From assembly GCF_034932365.1 (NCBI RefSeq), contig NZ_JAYGHR010000014.1, positions 1-64,000 of the forward strand: a stretch of DNA of 64,000 nt, given 5' to 3'. The notes below the pieces were generated by a model. The model did no database searches. It was not told the origin of the DNA and saw nothing but the letters and a program-made list of their open reading frames with translations. The position numbers and the translations under genes are program-made. Numbering within the stretch: the stretch's first letter is position 1; every line of letters begins with the position of its first letter. Source of the stretch: Capilliphycus robustus (GTDB taxonomy: Bacteria; Cyanobacteriota; Cyanobacteriia; Cyanobacteriales; Microcoleaceae). Shown piece by piece: positions 36,822 to 45,137 of this stretch.

Positions 36822-36866
36822 GATCGATTTCCTCGCTTTATTCAAAGGGATTGAAAACTTTTTTGA

Positions 36867-37853
36867 CTAACTGACGGTTTGAGGCATGGGACGACCCGCC
36901 ATGAAGTTTAAAAACATTGTCAGCATGGATGACTTAAATCCTGAAAATATACTCGTTTTTTCAGGAACTTTCGGCGTAGAATTGACGGTTTTTTCAGTAA
37001 CTCTCTGTACAAGTTTCTCAACTTTTACTTCGGGTTTAGCTTCCTCAACAACTGGGGCGACTTTTACTTCAGAAATTGTTGGGACGACAGGGGTTAAAAT
37101 CTCAGAAAAATTCGGTTGAGTTTCTGCAACTTTTTCAAACAAACGGTTTAACTCTGATTCTAGTATAGCATTATTTTTAAACTGATGAATGATAGTCACA
37201 GAAGCGGTTGTGAGATTAATATTAATGTCTTTAATACCCGAAATTTGTTCGGCGAATCTTTCTAAGCGTTTGGCGTAGCGCGAATCTTTTTTAACTTGTG
37301 GAACCCGCAATCTGATTCGTCCGGGTGTAGAATGAATCACGGTAATTTCTAGATTTTTTTCTTCTGTTGGCTGAGAATTAGAGCTTAAAAGTGTAACGGC
37401 TTTGAGTTGGGGTTTAACTCCATTAATCACTTTAGCCGTGACTTGACTGGTTGCATAGGAAACGGGAAGCGACACCCAGCCGCTAATTCCTAAATGACGG
37501 TTTAATAGCATCGCTGCACTCATCCGAATTAACGTTTCAATGATTTCTGTTGAGGGTTGAGGTGTTGCAGTTAATCTCACGGTTTCCGCAGAATAAATGC
37601 TATTATTTTCTAACTCACAAGGAGAAGCGGTTAATTGGGCTAAAAGTTCAGACAGGGACAGCTTTTGAGTGTCAAATTTTAAGATTAAATTGTTTGTTTC
37701 AGGATGCAAAATAACGCTGTAAATTCCCTCGATTTGTCGCAACTGTTGGGCGATGGTTTCTAAGTGACCCGTGACTTTAATTCGCACACGCCCTGACGTT
37801 GCATGAACCACTTCAATTGATGGATGAAAAGGTTGCAGGGTCCTATTGGTCAT
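36867..37853 (-). CDS. HMA-like double-domain protein
   Basis: A 328-residue protein with two HMA_2-type ferredoxin-fold domains, at about 10-75 (VVHATSGRVRIKVTG) and 170-245 (VIHSTPGRIRLRVPQ). Neither has the CxxC metal motif of classical HMA domains. Between them are hydrophobic stretches (about 105-140). After 245 comes a Val/Pro/Glu/Lys-rich linker and a short C-terminal hydrophobic segment. The start has a strong ribosome site (aaggaggtg). Upstream is a candidate Pho box. Probably membrane-associated; it likely works with DUF5132 and the P-type ATPase cluster. Confidence 0.75.
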   Translation of the reverse strand: MTNRTLQPFHPSIEVVHATSGRVRIKVTGHLETIAQQLRQIEGIYSVILHPETNNLILKFDTQKLSLSELLAQLTASPCELENNSIYSAETVRLTATPQPSTEIIETLIRMSAAMLLNRHLGISGWVSLPVSYATSQVTAKVINGVKPQLKAVTLLSSNSQPTEEKNLEITVIHSTPGRIRLRVPQVKKDSRYAKRLERFAEQISGIKDININLTTASVTIIHQFKNNAILESELNRLFEKVAETQPNFSEILTPVVPTISEVKVAPVVEEAKPEVKVEKLVQRVTEKTVNSTPKVPEKTSIFSGFKSSMLTMFLNFMAGRPMPQTVS

Positions 37854-37901
37854 TTTCCACCTCCTTGGGGAATCTAAAGTAGATGCTAAACTTAACCCCT
37901 T

Positions 37902-37931
37902 GGCGTCAGGTTCGGTTAAGCGAAGGTTAAG
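37902..37931 (-). promoter_or_regulatory. Candidate Pho box (SphR/PhoB site)
   Basis: On the minus strand the order is CTTAACCT, tcg, CTTAACCG, aac, CTGACGCC: 8-bp repeats at 11-bp spacing, as in cyanobacterial Pho boxes; the third repeat is weak. It lies about 50-80 bp upstream of the HMA-like gene start. A further cttaacc in inverted orientation lies at 37891-37897. Confidence 0.5.
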
Positions 37932-38382
37932 TTACGTTATTATTCTAGATTAATCCTTTGGGGTTATAATGACAAGTCTAATCGTTTTTATTTTACAAAA
38001 ATTTATTTCAAACGTCTATGTGTTGTCTCCTAAGCCTTTTGTAGCAAGGAATTTAGGAAAGTTTTAAAATATCTAAAATCTCCTATTGAGAATAATATGC
38101 AATTTTTTAAACAGGGCTTTTTTAAGCAAAATTCAAGGAATAAATCAGTCACAGCTTAAGGAAAACTTTGTTAAACTTTTAATACCGTTGATTTTATTGA
38201 GAATAACCTCCACTAAGTTGTTGTGGGGCTATCGGAATTTGCCCTAAAGCACTACAACATTGTTCAAAGTCTATGGTTAGGTCAGAAAATCTATATTTTC
38301 CTCTATAGGCTGGTTTTAGATATTGTCACAAAATCAAAAACAGGCTAAGATGAATCCATAGAACGTTAGGAGTTTAACCAAT
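37932..38382. other. Divergent intergenic region
   Basis: A/T-rich 450-bp gap between the HMA-like gene and the His/Cys-tail gene. Apart from the Pho-box-like repeats at its edge, no RNA, repeat or frame was recognised. Confidence 0.35.
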
Positions 38383-38754
38383 ATGCACGGAAGAGGAGGA
38401 TGTCGTCAGGGCGCCGGACGTCGGGGGGCTTGGAGACATGGGGCGACGCAAACCATTCGAGTACCGATGGCGCTAAAAGACCAGTTACTCGAAATTACGC
38501 GACAGTTGGATCATGGAGAGTTGGTGGGGAATTTCCCAGAAAACGACCTACAAGACGTCATCAATCGTTGGCAAGAACAATGTGATGCGGCTTCGCTGGA
38601 TGCGGTAGAATGGAAAAAAGTGCGTCAACTCTTGGCAGAACTTCAGCAGGTGGTGTTAACGTCAACGGTAGGATGCAGACAAGGGAAAGGTAACCGAGGT
38701 CAAGGTCACTGTCACGGACACCATCATGAAGTCGTTGAAACGCCGATGATTTAA
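38383..38754 (+). CDS. Small GAGRR-type protein with a His/Cys-rich tail
   Basis: A 123-residue protein, with a ribosome site (taggag) before the ATG. The N-terminus GRGGCRQGAGRRGAW and TQTIRVPMALKDQLLEI resembles small cyanobacterial proteins with a ribbon-helix-helix-like start, which may bind DNA. The tail has GCRQGKGNRGQGHCHGHHHE, a cluster of Cys and His able to bind a metal ion. It sits inside the HMA/DUF5132 region, so a metal-responsive role is possible but unproven. Confidence 0.65.
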   Translation: MHGRGGCRQGAGRRGAWRHGATQTIRVPMALKDQLLEITRQLDHGELVGNFPENDLQDVINRWQEQCDAASLDAVEWKKVRQLLAELQQVVLTSTVGCRQGKGNRGQGHCHGHHHEVVETPMI

Positions 38755-38932
38755 TGCCAATTTGTTTATCCCCCCTGCTGCTTTGAAAAGGGGGGTTAGG
38801 ACAGGGAAGTGGTTAGTTTTTAGTGGAAAACTCCCCCATTCAGAAAGGTCTATCATCGGTTATTTTTGAGGCGATCGCTCTTCAAATTTAAATTCTGTTC
38901 GCCGCCCTCCTTTTTGAGGTTCCTATCCGATT

Positions 38933-39967
38933 ATGAATGAATTAGAAAACGAATATCAATTAAAGATACTGGATATGGCAGCTAATCTTTGTCTGGATAA
39001 AATCGCCACTCCAACGGATGAAAATCTAAGATTTATGGAATCTAACGTTGATAAAATTGTTTGGGACGTGGGCACCCAAATCTATCAACAGAGCGGTTTT
39101 AAAGCAGATTTTGCAAGGGTCAGGGATATCATTATTTCTCGCCTTGAAAAGATCAGGCATCAAATTCAGCTTAAAGGGGAACGAAAAGCGGCAGAACAGG
39201 CTAAAGGTGAAGCCGAGTTGCGCGAACAAACCGAACGAAAAGCAGCAGAAGCCAAACGTTTAGCCGAGTTGCGCGAACAAGCCCAACGAAAAGCGGCAGA
39301 AGCCAAACGTTTAGCCGAGTTACGCGAACAAGCCCAACGAAAAGCGGCAGAACAGGGTAAACGTTTAGCCGAGTTGCGCGAACAAGCCGAACGAAAACGA
39401 AAAGCGGCAGAACAGGCTAAATGTTTAGCCGAGTTTCTAGAACAAGCCGAGTTTCTAGAACAATTTGATGGGAATAAAAATAAAGCCGAAATTTTTCTCA
39501 AACTGCGATGGGTATTGCTCGAAGAATTAAGTATCGATGAAGAAAAGGTAAATTTAGACAGCGATATTAAATACTATTTGGGTGCAGATTGGGCGGATAT
39601 GCTACTCCTTTCTGTGGCTATAGAACAGGAATTTGAAATTGAGATACCAGACGATGAAGCAGAAAAAATTGGTCTTCATGGCTACAATTCTTGCAGAGTT
39701 AGAGAATTGCTGGATTATATTTATCCGAAGATTAACGACACTACAAAAACAGCAGTGCCAGAAGCCAAACGTTTAGCCGAGTTGCGCGAACAAGCCGAAC
39801 GAAAAGCAGCAGAAGCCAAACGTTTAGCCGAGTTGCGCGAACAAGCCGAACAAAAACTGGCAGAAGCCACACGTTTAGCCGAGTTGCGCCAACAAGCCGA
39901 ACGACTAGTCCCAGAAGAAGCCAAACGTGAAGCCGAGTTGAAACCCGAAATTTTTCTCAAAGTTTGA
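38933..39967 (+). CDS. Coiled-coil protein with a serine-less ACP-like domain (truncated copy)
   Basis: A 344-residue protein. Residues 1-80 form an unrecognised helical domain (ILDMAANLCLDKIATPTDEN). Residues 80-180 are a Lys/Glu/Ala coiled coil of AKRLAELREQAERKAA repeats. Residues 186-266 look like an acyl carrier protein fold: LDSDIKYYLGADWADMLLLS and IEIPDDEAEKIG, with Trp220 at the serine position. A second coiled coil follows. The frame ends at a TGA where the paralogue downstream has CGA, within the start of a second ACP-like domain (EIFLKV-stop). The protein is therefore truncated relative to its neighbour. Confidence 0.75.
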   Translation: MNELENEYQLKILDMAANLCLDKIATPTDENLRFMESNVDKIVWDVGTQIYQQSGFKADFARVRDIIISRLEKIRHQIQLKGERKAAEQAKGEAELREQTERKAAEAKRLAELREQAQRKAAEAKRLAELREQAQRKAAEQGKRLAELREQAERKRKAAEQAKCLAEFLEQAEFLEQFDGNKNKAEIFLKLRWVLLEELSIDEEKVNLDSDIKYYLGADWADMLLLSVAIEQEFEIEIPDDEAEKIGLHGYNSCRVRELLDYIYPKINDTTKTAVPEAKRLAELREQAERKAAEAKRLAELREQAEQKLAEATRLAELRQQAERLVPEEAKREAELKPEIFLKV

Positions 39968-40129
39968 AGGGTATTGGCCGAACAATTAGGAGTCGATGCA
40001 GAAGATGTAAATTTAGACAGCGATATTTCAAACGATTTGGATGCAGATGGAATGGATATGCTACAACTTCCTATGGCTATAGAAAATGATGTCAACCCGT
40101 GCGATCGGTTAGTTGTTAGTAGCTCTTGA
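39968..40129 (+). pseudogene. Remnant of the second ACP-like domain after the nonsense codon
   Basis: The frame continues for 53 codons after the TGA with clear homology to the other ACP-like domains (RVLAEQLGVDAEDVNLDSDI, LDADGMDMLQLPMAIEND), then loses similarity and stops. Gly sits at the serine position. It would be translated only on stop readthrough. Confidence 0.65.
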
Positions 40130-40177
40130 AATTAAAATTCTGTTGGCTGCCCTCATTTTTGGAGTTCTTATCCGATC

Positions 40178-41803
40178 ATGAATGAATCCGAAAACGAATA
40201 TCAATTAAAGATATTGGATATGGCGGCTAATTTTTGTTTGGATAAAATCGCCACTCCAACGGATGAAAATCTAAGATTCATGGAATCTAATGTTGATAAA
40301 ATTGTTTGGGACGTGGCAACCCAAATCTATCAACAGAGCGGTTTTCAAGCCGATTTGGCTAGGGTCAGGAATATCGTTATTTCTCGCCTTGAAAATATCA
40401 GGTATCAAATTCAGCTTGAAGCCGAACGAAAAGCGGCAGAAGCCAAACGTTTAGCCGAGTTGCAAAAACAAGCTGAACCAAAAGCGGTAGAAGAAGCCAA
40501 ACGTTTATCCGAGTTGCAGAAACAAGCCGAACAAAAAGCGGTAGAAGAAGCCAAACGTTTATCCGAGTTGCAGAAACAAGCCGAACGAAAAGCGGTAGAA
40601 GAAGCCAAACGTTTATCTGAGTTGCAAGAACAAGCCGAACAAAAAGCGACAGGAGAAGTTAAACGTGAACCCGAGTTGCAAGAACAAGCCGAACGAAAAG
40701 CGGTAGAAAAGACTAAACGTGAAGCCGAGTTGAAAGCCGAAATTTTTCTCCAACTACGAAGGGTATTGGCTGAAGAATCAGGAGTCGATGAAGAAGATGT
40801 AAATTTAGACAGCCATCTTGCAGACGATTTAGGTTTAGATGATACATATGGATTAGAGATCTACGGACTTTTTATGGCTATAGGAGAGGAATTTGAAATT
40901 GAGATATCAGACGAAGATATAGAAAAAATTGGTTTTACAGTTCGAGAATTGTTCGATTATCTTTATCAGAAGATTAACGACACTACAGAAATAGGGAAGT
41001 TAGAAGCCAAGCGTTTAGCCAAGTTGCGAGAACAAGTCGAACGAAAAGTGGCAAAAGCCAAAGGTTTAGATGAGTTGCGAAAACAAACCGAAGGAAAACT
41101 GGCAGAAGCCCAACGTTTAGCCAAGTTGCGCGAACAAGCCGAAGGAAAACTGGCAGAAGCCAAGCGTTTAGCCGAGTTGCGAGAACAAGCCGAACAAAAA
41201 GCGGCAGAACAGGCTAAATGTGAAGCCGAGTTGCAAGAACAAGCCGAACGAAAAGCGGCAGAAGAAGCCAAACGTTTAGACGAGTTGCAGAAACAAGCCG
41301 AACAACAAGCGGTAGAAGAAGCCAAACGTTTATCCGAGTTGCAGAAACAAGCCGAACAAAAAGCGGTAGAAGAAGCTAAACGTTTATCCGAGTTGCAGAA
41401 ACAAGCCGAACAACAAGCGGCAGAAGAAGCCAAACATTTATCCGAGTTGAAAGACGAAATTTTTCTCAAACTGCGAAGGGTATTGGCTGAACAATTAGCA
41501 GTCGATGAAGAAAAGGTAAATTTAGATAGCCATCTTGCAGACGATTTAGGTGCAGATGGACTAGATGGATGGGAACTTAGTATCGCTATAGAAAATGAAT
41601 TTGAAATTGAGATACCAGACGGTGAAGCAGAAAAAATTGGCTTGTTCTCATATTATAAAACCAACAGTTCTCCCAATAGACTTTGGCTGGTTTCGACATC
41701 AGAGAGCTTTCAACTACCAAATTATTGCCCTCCAACTCTCACAGTTGGAGAATTGCTCGATTATATTTATCAGAAGATTAAGGACACTACAAAAACAGAA
41801 TAG
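40178..41803 (+). CDS. Coiled-coil protein with two serine-less ACP-like domains
   Basis: A 541-residue paralogue of the preceding gene. Residues 1-80 repeat the same N-terminal domain. Coiled coils made of AKRLSELQKQAEQKAVEE units (about 85-185 and 275-425) alternate with ACP-like domains at 188-270 and 427-541. In the first, D222 stands at the phosphopantetheine serine position (LGLDDTYGLEI). In the second it is G461 (LGADGLDGWEL). The second domain also has a roughly 30-residue insertion (YYKTNSSPNRLWLVST) before its last helix. The ACP-like acidic helix IEIPDGEAEKIG is otherwise well kept. It cannot carry a standard prosthetic group; perhaps a protein-binding scaffold. Confidence 0.75.
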   Translation: MNESENEYQLKILDMAANFCLDKIATPTDENLRFMESNVDKIVWDVATQIYQQSGFQADLARVRNIVISRLENIRYQIQLEAERKAAEAKRLAELQKQAEPKAVEEAKRLSELQKQAEQKAVEEAKRLSELQKQAERKAVEEAKRLSELQEQAEQKATGEVKREPELQEQAERKAVEKTKREAELKAEIFLQLRRVLAEESGVDEEDVNLDSHLADDLGLDDTYGLEIYGLFMAIGEEFEIEISDEDIEKIGFTVRELFDYLYQKINDTTEIGKLEAKRLAKLREQVERKVAKAKGLDELRKQTEGKLAEAQRLAKLREQAEGKLAEAKRLAELREQAEQKAAEQAKCEAELQEQAERKAAEEAKRLDELQKQAEQQAVEEAKRLSELQKQAEQKAVEEAKRLSELQKQAEQQAAEEAKHLSELKDEIFLKLRRVLAEQLAVDEEKVNLDSHLADDLGADGLDGWELSIAIENEFEIEIPDGEAEKIGLFSYYKTNSSPNRLWLVSTSESFQLPNYCPPTLTVGELLDYIYQKIKDTTKTE

Positions 41804-42243
41804 AATCTGTTCTGCGTTCTGATAATCCTCCAACTACAGCAATGGTGTCCCACAAACGAGCAACTTGTCAACCCTTGCGATCGCTCTTATCGCAGTGGGT
41901 GGGGGTCGAGAGGGGTTGGGGGAAAGCCCTAAAACCGGGGAATAAATTCCCCGTCTAAAAACCAAAGTCCTATACGCTTCGGACTTTATGTATTAGACAG
42001 AGATTTTAATCTCTGGGGGGTCTGGCGGGTCTGGCGGGTCTGGCGGGCTTCTTTTTAAGGGGGGCAAAGGGGGATAAAACCTTAAGAGAATCCTGAAATT
42101 GTCAATAACCTTGTGTTTTGATCGCCGCCTGTGCTTAAATAAGAATCTGGGGAAAAATCAGCTTGCGATCGCCATAGAATGAAATCTGTACAAGCGAAAA
42201 GTTTCTCCTGATTTAACGCAGGTACTTGGCGGAGGATTATAAA
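41804..42243. repeat. Intergenic region with a GTCTGGCGG microrepeat
   Basis: No gene. It contains a three-copy 9-bp direct repeat (gtctggcgg) at about 42019-42047 and several common cyanobacterial G-rich snippets. A good ribosome site (ggcggagg) at 42228-42235 belongs to the next gene. Confidence 0.5.
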
Positions 42244-42567
42244 ATGTTAACTCAAAATCAGGGTCGGTTGGCAATTCTTGAGCGGATCAGAACGGCTTAT
42301 CAAAATAATCCGACTCGAACGATTGCAATTGGGGTGGGAGTATTGGTGTTGACTCCGGCGGTGATTCCCTTACTCAAACCTGTTGCAAAAGCAGCCATTA
42401 AAGGCGGCGTTTCAATGTATGAAAAAACCAAAGCAGCGATCGCAGAAACCGGCGAAGTATTCGGAGATATTGTCGCAGAAGCTAAAGCCGAAGTCGCCGC
42501 CGAAACTCAACAAAAATCCCCACAAAAAACCGCCTATTTAGCCAACACCAGCACCCCGAAAAACTAA
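42244..42567 (+). CDS. DUF5132 protein, copy 2
   Basis: A 107-residue protein from the ATG at 42244, which has a ggagg site upstream; a TTG at 42226 would add six residues. A membrane segment (TIAIGVGVLVLTPAVIPLLKPVAK) is followed by an Ala/Glu tail (AIAETGEVFGDIVAEAKAEVAAE). That tail closely resembles the tails of mycobacterial PacL proteins. The stop overlaps the stop of the convergent third copy by 3 bp. Confidence 0.78.
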   Translation: MLTQNQGRLAILERIRTAYQNNPTRTIAIGVGVLVLTPAVIPLLKPVAKAAIKGGVSMYEKTKAAIAETGEVFGDIVAEAKAEVAAETQQKSPQKTAYLANTSTPKN

Positions 42568-42848
42568 GTAATTTTTTCGGCAGAATGAGTCGAATTATTG
42601 TCGGGATTCAACCCATCTTGTTCGAGGTCTGTCCAGGTTTGTTTGCTTTCGTTATACAGGGATAACCCTTGTTTAATGGCGGCTTTTAGCAAGGGTCGTC
42701 CTAACTTGGTTGCAGCCGGAACCACAATAGTTCCGAAGACAATTACCCCAATTCCGGCTAAGGCGAGTTGATTGTTAGCGTTTTCGTCTTCGAGAATTTC
42801 TCGCAAGTGCAACGACAAAACAGATCGATCCCAATGAATTAAAGACAT
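42564..42848 (-). CDS. DUF5132 protein, copy 3
   Basis: A 94-residue protein from the ATG at 42848, with ggagg just upstream; the open frame to 42887 lacks such a site. Membrane segment LALAGIGVIVFGTIVVPAATK, then AAIKQGLSLYNESKQTW as in the other copies, but a shorter, less Ala/Glu-rich tail. It is 51 bp downstream of the P-type ATPase gene and almost certainly co-transcribed. Confidence 0.75.
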   Translation of the reverse strand: MSLIHWDRSVLSLHLREILEDENANNQLALAGIGVIVFGTIVVPAATKLGRPLLKAAIKQGLSLYNESKQTWTDLEQDGLNPDNNSTHSAEKIT

Positions 42849-42899
42849 AGTTCCTCCAATGGTATTTGACCAATAATTGAACACCAAAAATTGTTAATT

Positions 42900-45137
42900 T
42901 TAACTCGAAGTTGAACTTCCTTTTTCAAGCTGATGTTGAACTAACGGACGCAAACTATTCAACCCCGCAGCGATCGCCGAACCGTTGTGAATTACAGTAG
43001 CAATTAATGGGTTTAAACCCACTGCTGAAGCCAACCCCAAGGCAACTAAATTCGGCCCAATTACCAGTAAAGTATTTTGATCAATTAAAGTGCGAGTTTC
43101 CTTGGCAATGGCGATCGCTTGTAGTAAACTACTAATATCATTATTCATCAACACCACATCGGCCGTTTCCCTCGCGACATCGGAACCATCTTCAAAAGAC
43201 ACCGACACATCGGCATAAGCCAAGGCGACCGAATCATTTAACCCATCGCCAACAAACGCCACCGTCCGCCCAGACCGATGTAAATCTCGAACGATTTTAG
43301 CTTTTTGTTCCGGGAAGGCTTCGGCGTGAACTCGTTTTGAAGGAATATTCAATTCATCTGCTACTAAGTCCGCCCGTTGACGACTATCTCCGGTTAACAA
43401 ATGAATCTCCATTCCGTAGCGATTTTGTAATTCTTCAATGAGGTCTAAACTTTCAGGACGCAACGGGTCAGCGTATTCTATCGCCCCTTGCAATTTACCA
43501 TTACAAGCGACATAAATTAACGACATCCAAGCCGAATTCTCTGCCGTTTCGCTTTGGTCTAATCCTTCTAAACTAATCCCTTCTTGAGTGAGAAATCTTC
43601 CACTTCCCACTAACACCTTTTGACCTTCTATTTCCGCCCGAATGCCTAAACCGACTTCATAATTCCAATCAACTCGAGGCGGAATTTCTATCATTTGTTC
43701 TTGGGCATAACGGACAATGGCTTCTGCGACCGGATGAGTGATTCTTTGTTCGCTGGCTGCTGCATATTTTATCACGTCTTTGGCAGACATTCGGCCGGAA
43801 ATGGTTTTCACATTAACCACTGAAATATTTCCTTGAGTGAGGGTTCCCGTCTTATCAAAAACAATGGTATCGAGTTCGGCTAATTGTTCTAAAGTTCGAC
43901 CACTTCTAACTAAAATACCATGTCGGGTGGTGTGGTTTAAGGCTCCTAAAAAAGCAGTGGGAATAGACACTCGAATTCCGGTGACAAAATCAAGGGTTAA
44001 AATAGAAGCGGCTCTGGCAGGATCACGGGTTGCGGCGAAGACAATTCCTGCTAAAATTAATGAAGGCGTAATTAAGCGATCGGCTAAATTTGCAGCGTAA
44101 TTTGCCATGCGAGTATCGTGAACAGGCGCTTTTTGTAATAGTTCTAAACTCGCCGCAGCCCTGGTTTTTTTGCCTATTCGTTCGGCTTTGATGTGGAGAT
44201 TTCCTGAGCGAACTAAAGTAGAGGCATAGACAAAGGTGCCGTTTTCTGCAACAATAGGCATGGATTCGCCTGTGAGTTGCTGTTGATCGACGACGGCTTT
44301 TCCTTCGGTGACGATGCCATCAACGGGAATTTGTTCGCCGGGATAGACGAAAACGATTTCTCCGGGTTGCACTTGGTCACTGGGAATGGATTGTTTTTCG
44401 CCTTGTCGTTCCACCCAAGCAAAGCGTCCGATGGTGTCGAGTAGGTCTGCGGTTTGGTGTTCGGTTGAACGGGCGGTTTGTTCGCGGATGACGTCGCCGA
44501 GTTCGTGGAGGGTGAGAACTAAAGCAGGAGTCACGAGTTTTCCTTGCGCTCCTCCCAAGCTTAACGCTAGTAAGTCTAAGCAGTCAATATTCAGTTTTTG
44601 CTTGACAAATAGGCTATAAAATGCACGTTGAGCAACGGGAAAGGTGACGAGCGCCAGAGAACCCCAAGCCAGAGGACGTAACCAAGCTAAACGAGTTGAA
44701 CTGCTGAGGAGGGCGAGGAGGGTTGCACCCGTTGGGGCGAGTAAACTGGACCATTCTCCTTCGTTGTCGGGTTCGTTGGGTTCGGGCTGGGGGGAGTCGG
44801 AAATATCTTCTACAGTAATTGTGGTTCCGGCTTGTTGAATTAAAGCTGATAATCGAGAATAAATCTCAATATCGGGAAAGTCTAAATGTTGATAATGAAT
44901 CGCAATAGAAGCCGCAGAACGGTTAATTCTAACTTGAATGACTCCGGGTTCTGACTGCAAAACCTTCTCTAGAGTTTGGGCATAATATTCATCAGAACTC
45001 AGACGATAAACGCGAAATCTTACCCGTCCGGGTACGGCATGAACGATATAGGGTGCCGGTTCAATAAAGCGTTCTGATTCTATTATCGCCCCATTGGTGG
45101 CAGCAAGAGAAATTAATTTACCATTAGTCAGTGTCAT
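42900..45137 (-). CDS. P1-type ATPase with N-terminal HMA-like domain, CPC motif replaced
   Basis: A 745-residue P-type ATPase. Residues 30-95 are an HMA_2 domain (VHAVPGRVRFRVYRL), again without CxxC. Catalytic motifs are complete: TGES, DKTGT with D428, an HP motif (RITHPVAEAIV) and VGDGLNDS. In the ion-path helix, where P1B pumps have CPC or SPC, this one has GIRVSIPTAF (I-P393-T). The transported ion is therefore unclear. The start overlaps the upstream HMA-like gene by 14 bp; DUF5132 copy 3 follows. A plasma or thylakoid membrane pump. Confidence 0.85.
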   Translation of the reverse strand: MTLTNGKLISLAATNGAIIESERFIEPAPYIVHAVPGRVRFRVYRLSSDEYYAQTLEKVLQSEPGVIQVRINRSAASIAIHYQHLDFPDIEIYSRLSALIQQAGTTITVEDISDSPQPEPNEPDNEGEWSSLLAPTGATLLALLSSSTRLAWLRPLAWGSLALVTFPVAQRAFYSLFVKQKLNIDCLDLLALSLGGAQGKLVTPALVLTLHELGDVIREQTARSTEHQTADLLDTIGRFAWVERQGEKQSIPSDQVQPGEIVFVYPGEQIPVDGIVTEGKAVVDQQQLTGESMPIVAENGTFVYASTLVRSGNLHIKAERIGKKTRAAASLELLQKAPVHDTRMANYAANLADRLITPSLILAGIVFAATRDPARAASILTLDFVTGIRVSIPTAFLGALNHTTRHGILVRSGRTLEQLAELDTIVFDKTGTLTQGNISVVNVKTISGRMSAKDVIKYAAASEQRITHPVAEAIVRYAQEQMIEIPPRVDWNYEVGLGIRAEIEGQKVLVGSGRFLTQEGISLEGLDQSETAENSAWMSLIYVACNGKLQGAIEYADPLRPESLDLIEELQNRYGMEIHLLTGDSRQRADLVADELNIPSKRVHAEAFPEQKAKIVRDLHRSGRTVAFVGDGLNDSVALAYADVSVSFEDGSDVARETADVVLMNNDISSLLQAIAIAKETRTLIDQNTLLVIGPNLVALGLASAVGLNPLIATVIHNGSAIAAGLNSLRPLVQHQLEKGSSTSS

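Noticed and set aside
38640..41480. Minus-strand Ser/Ala/Cys-rich frames
   Set aside because: They are antisense to the coiled-coil repeats and the His/Cys-tail gene and only reflect the repeat composition.
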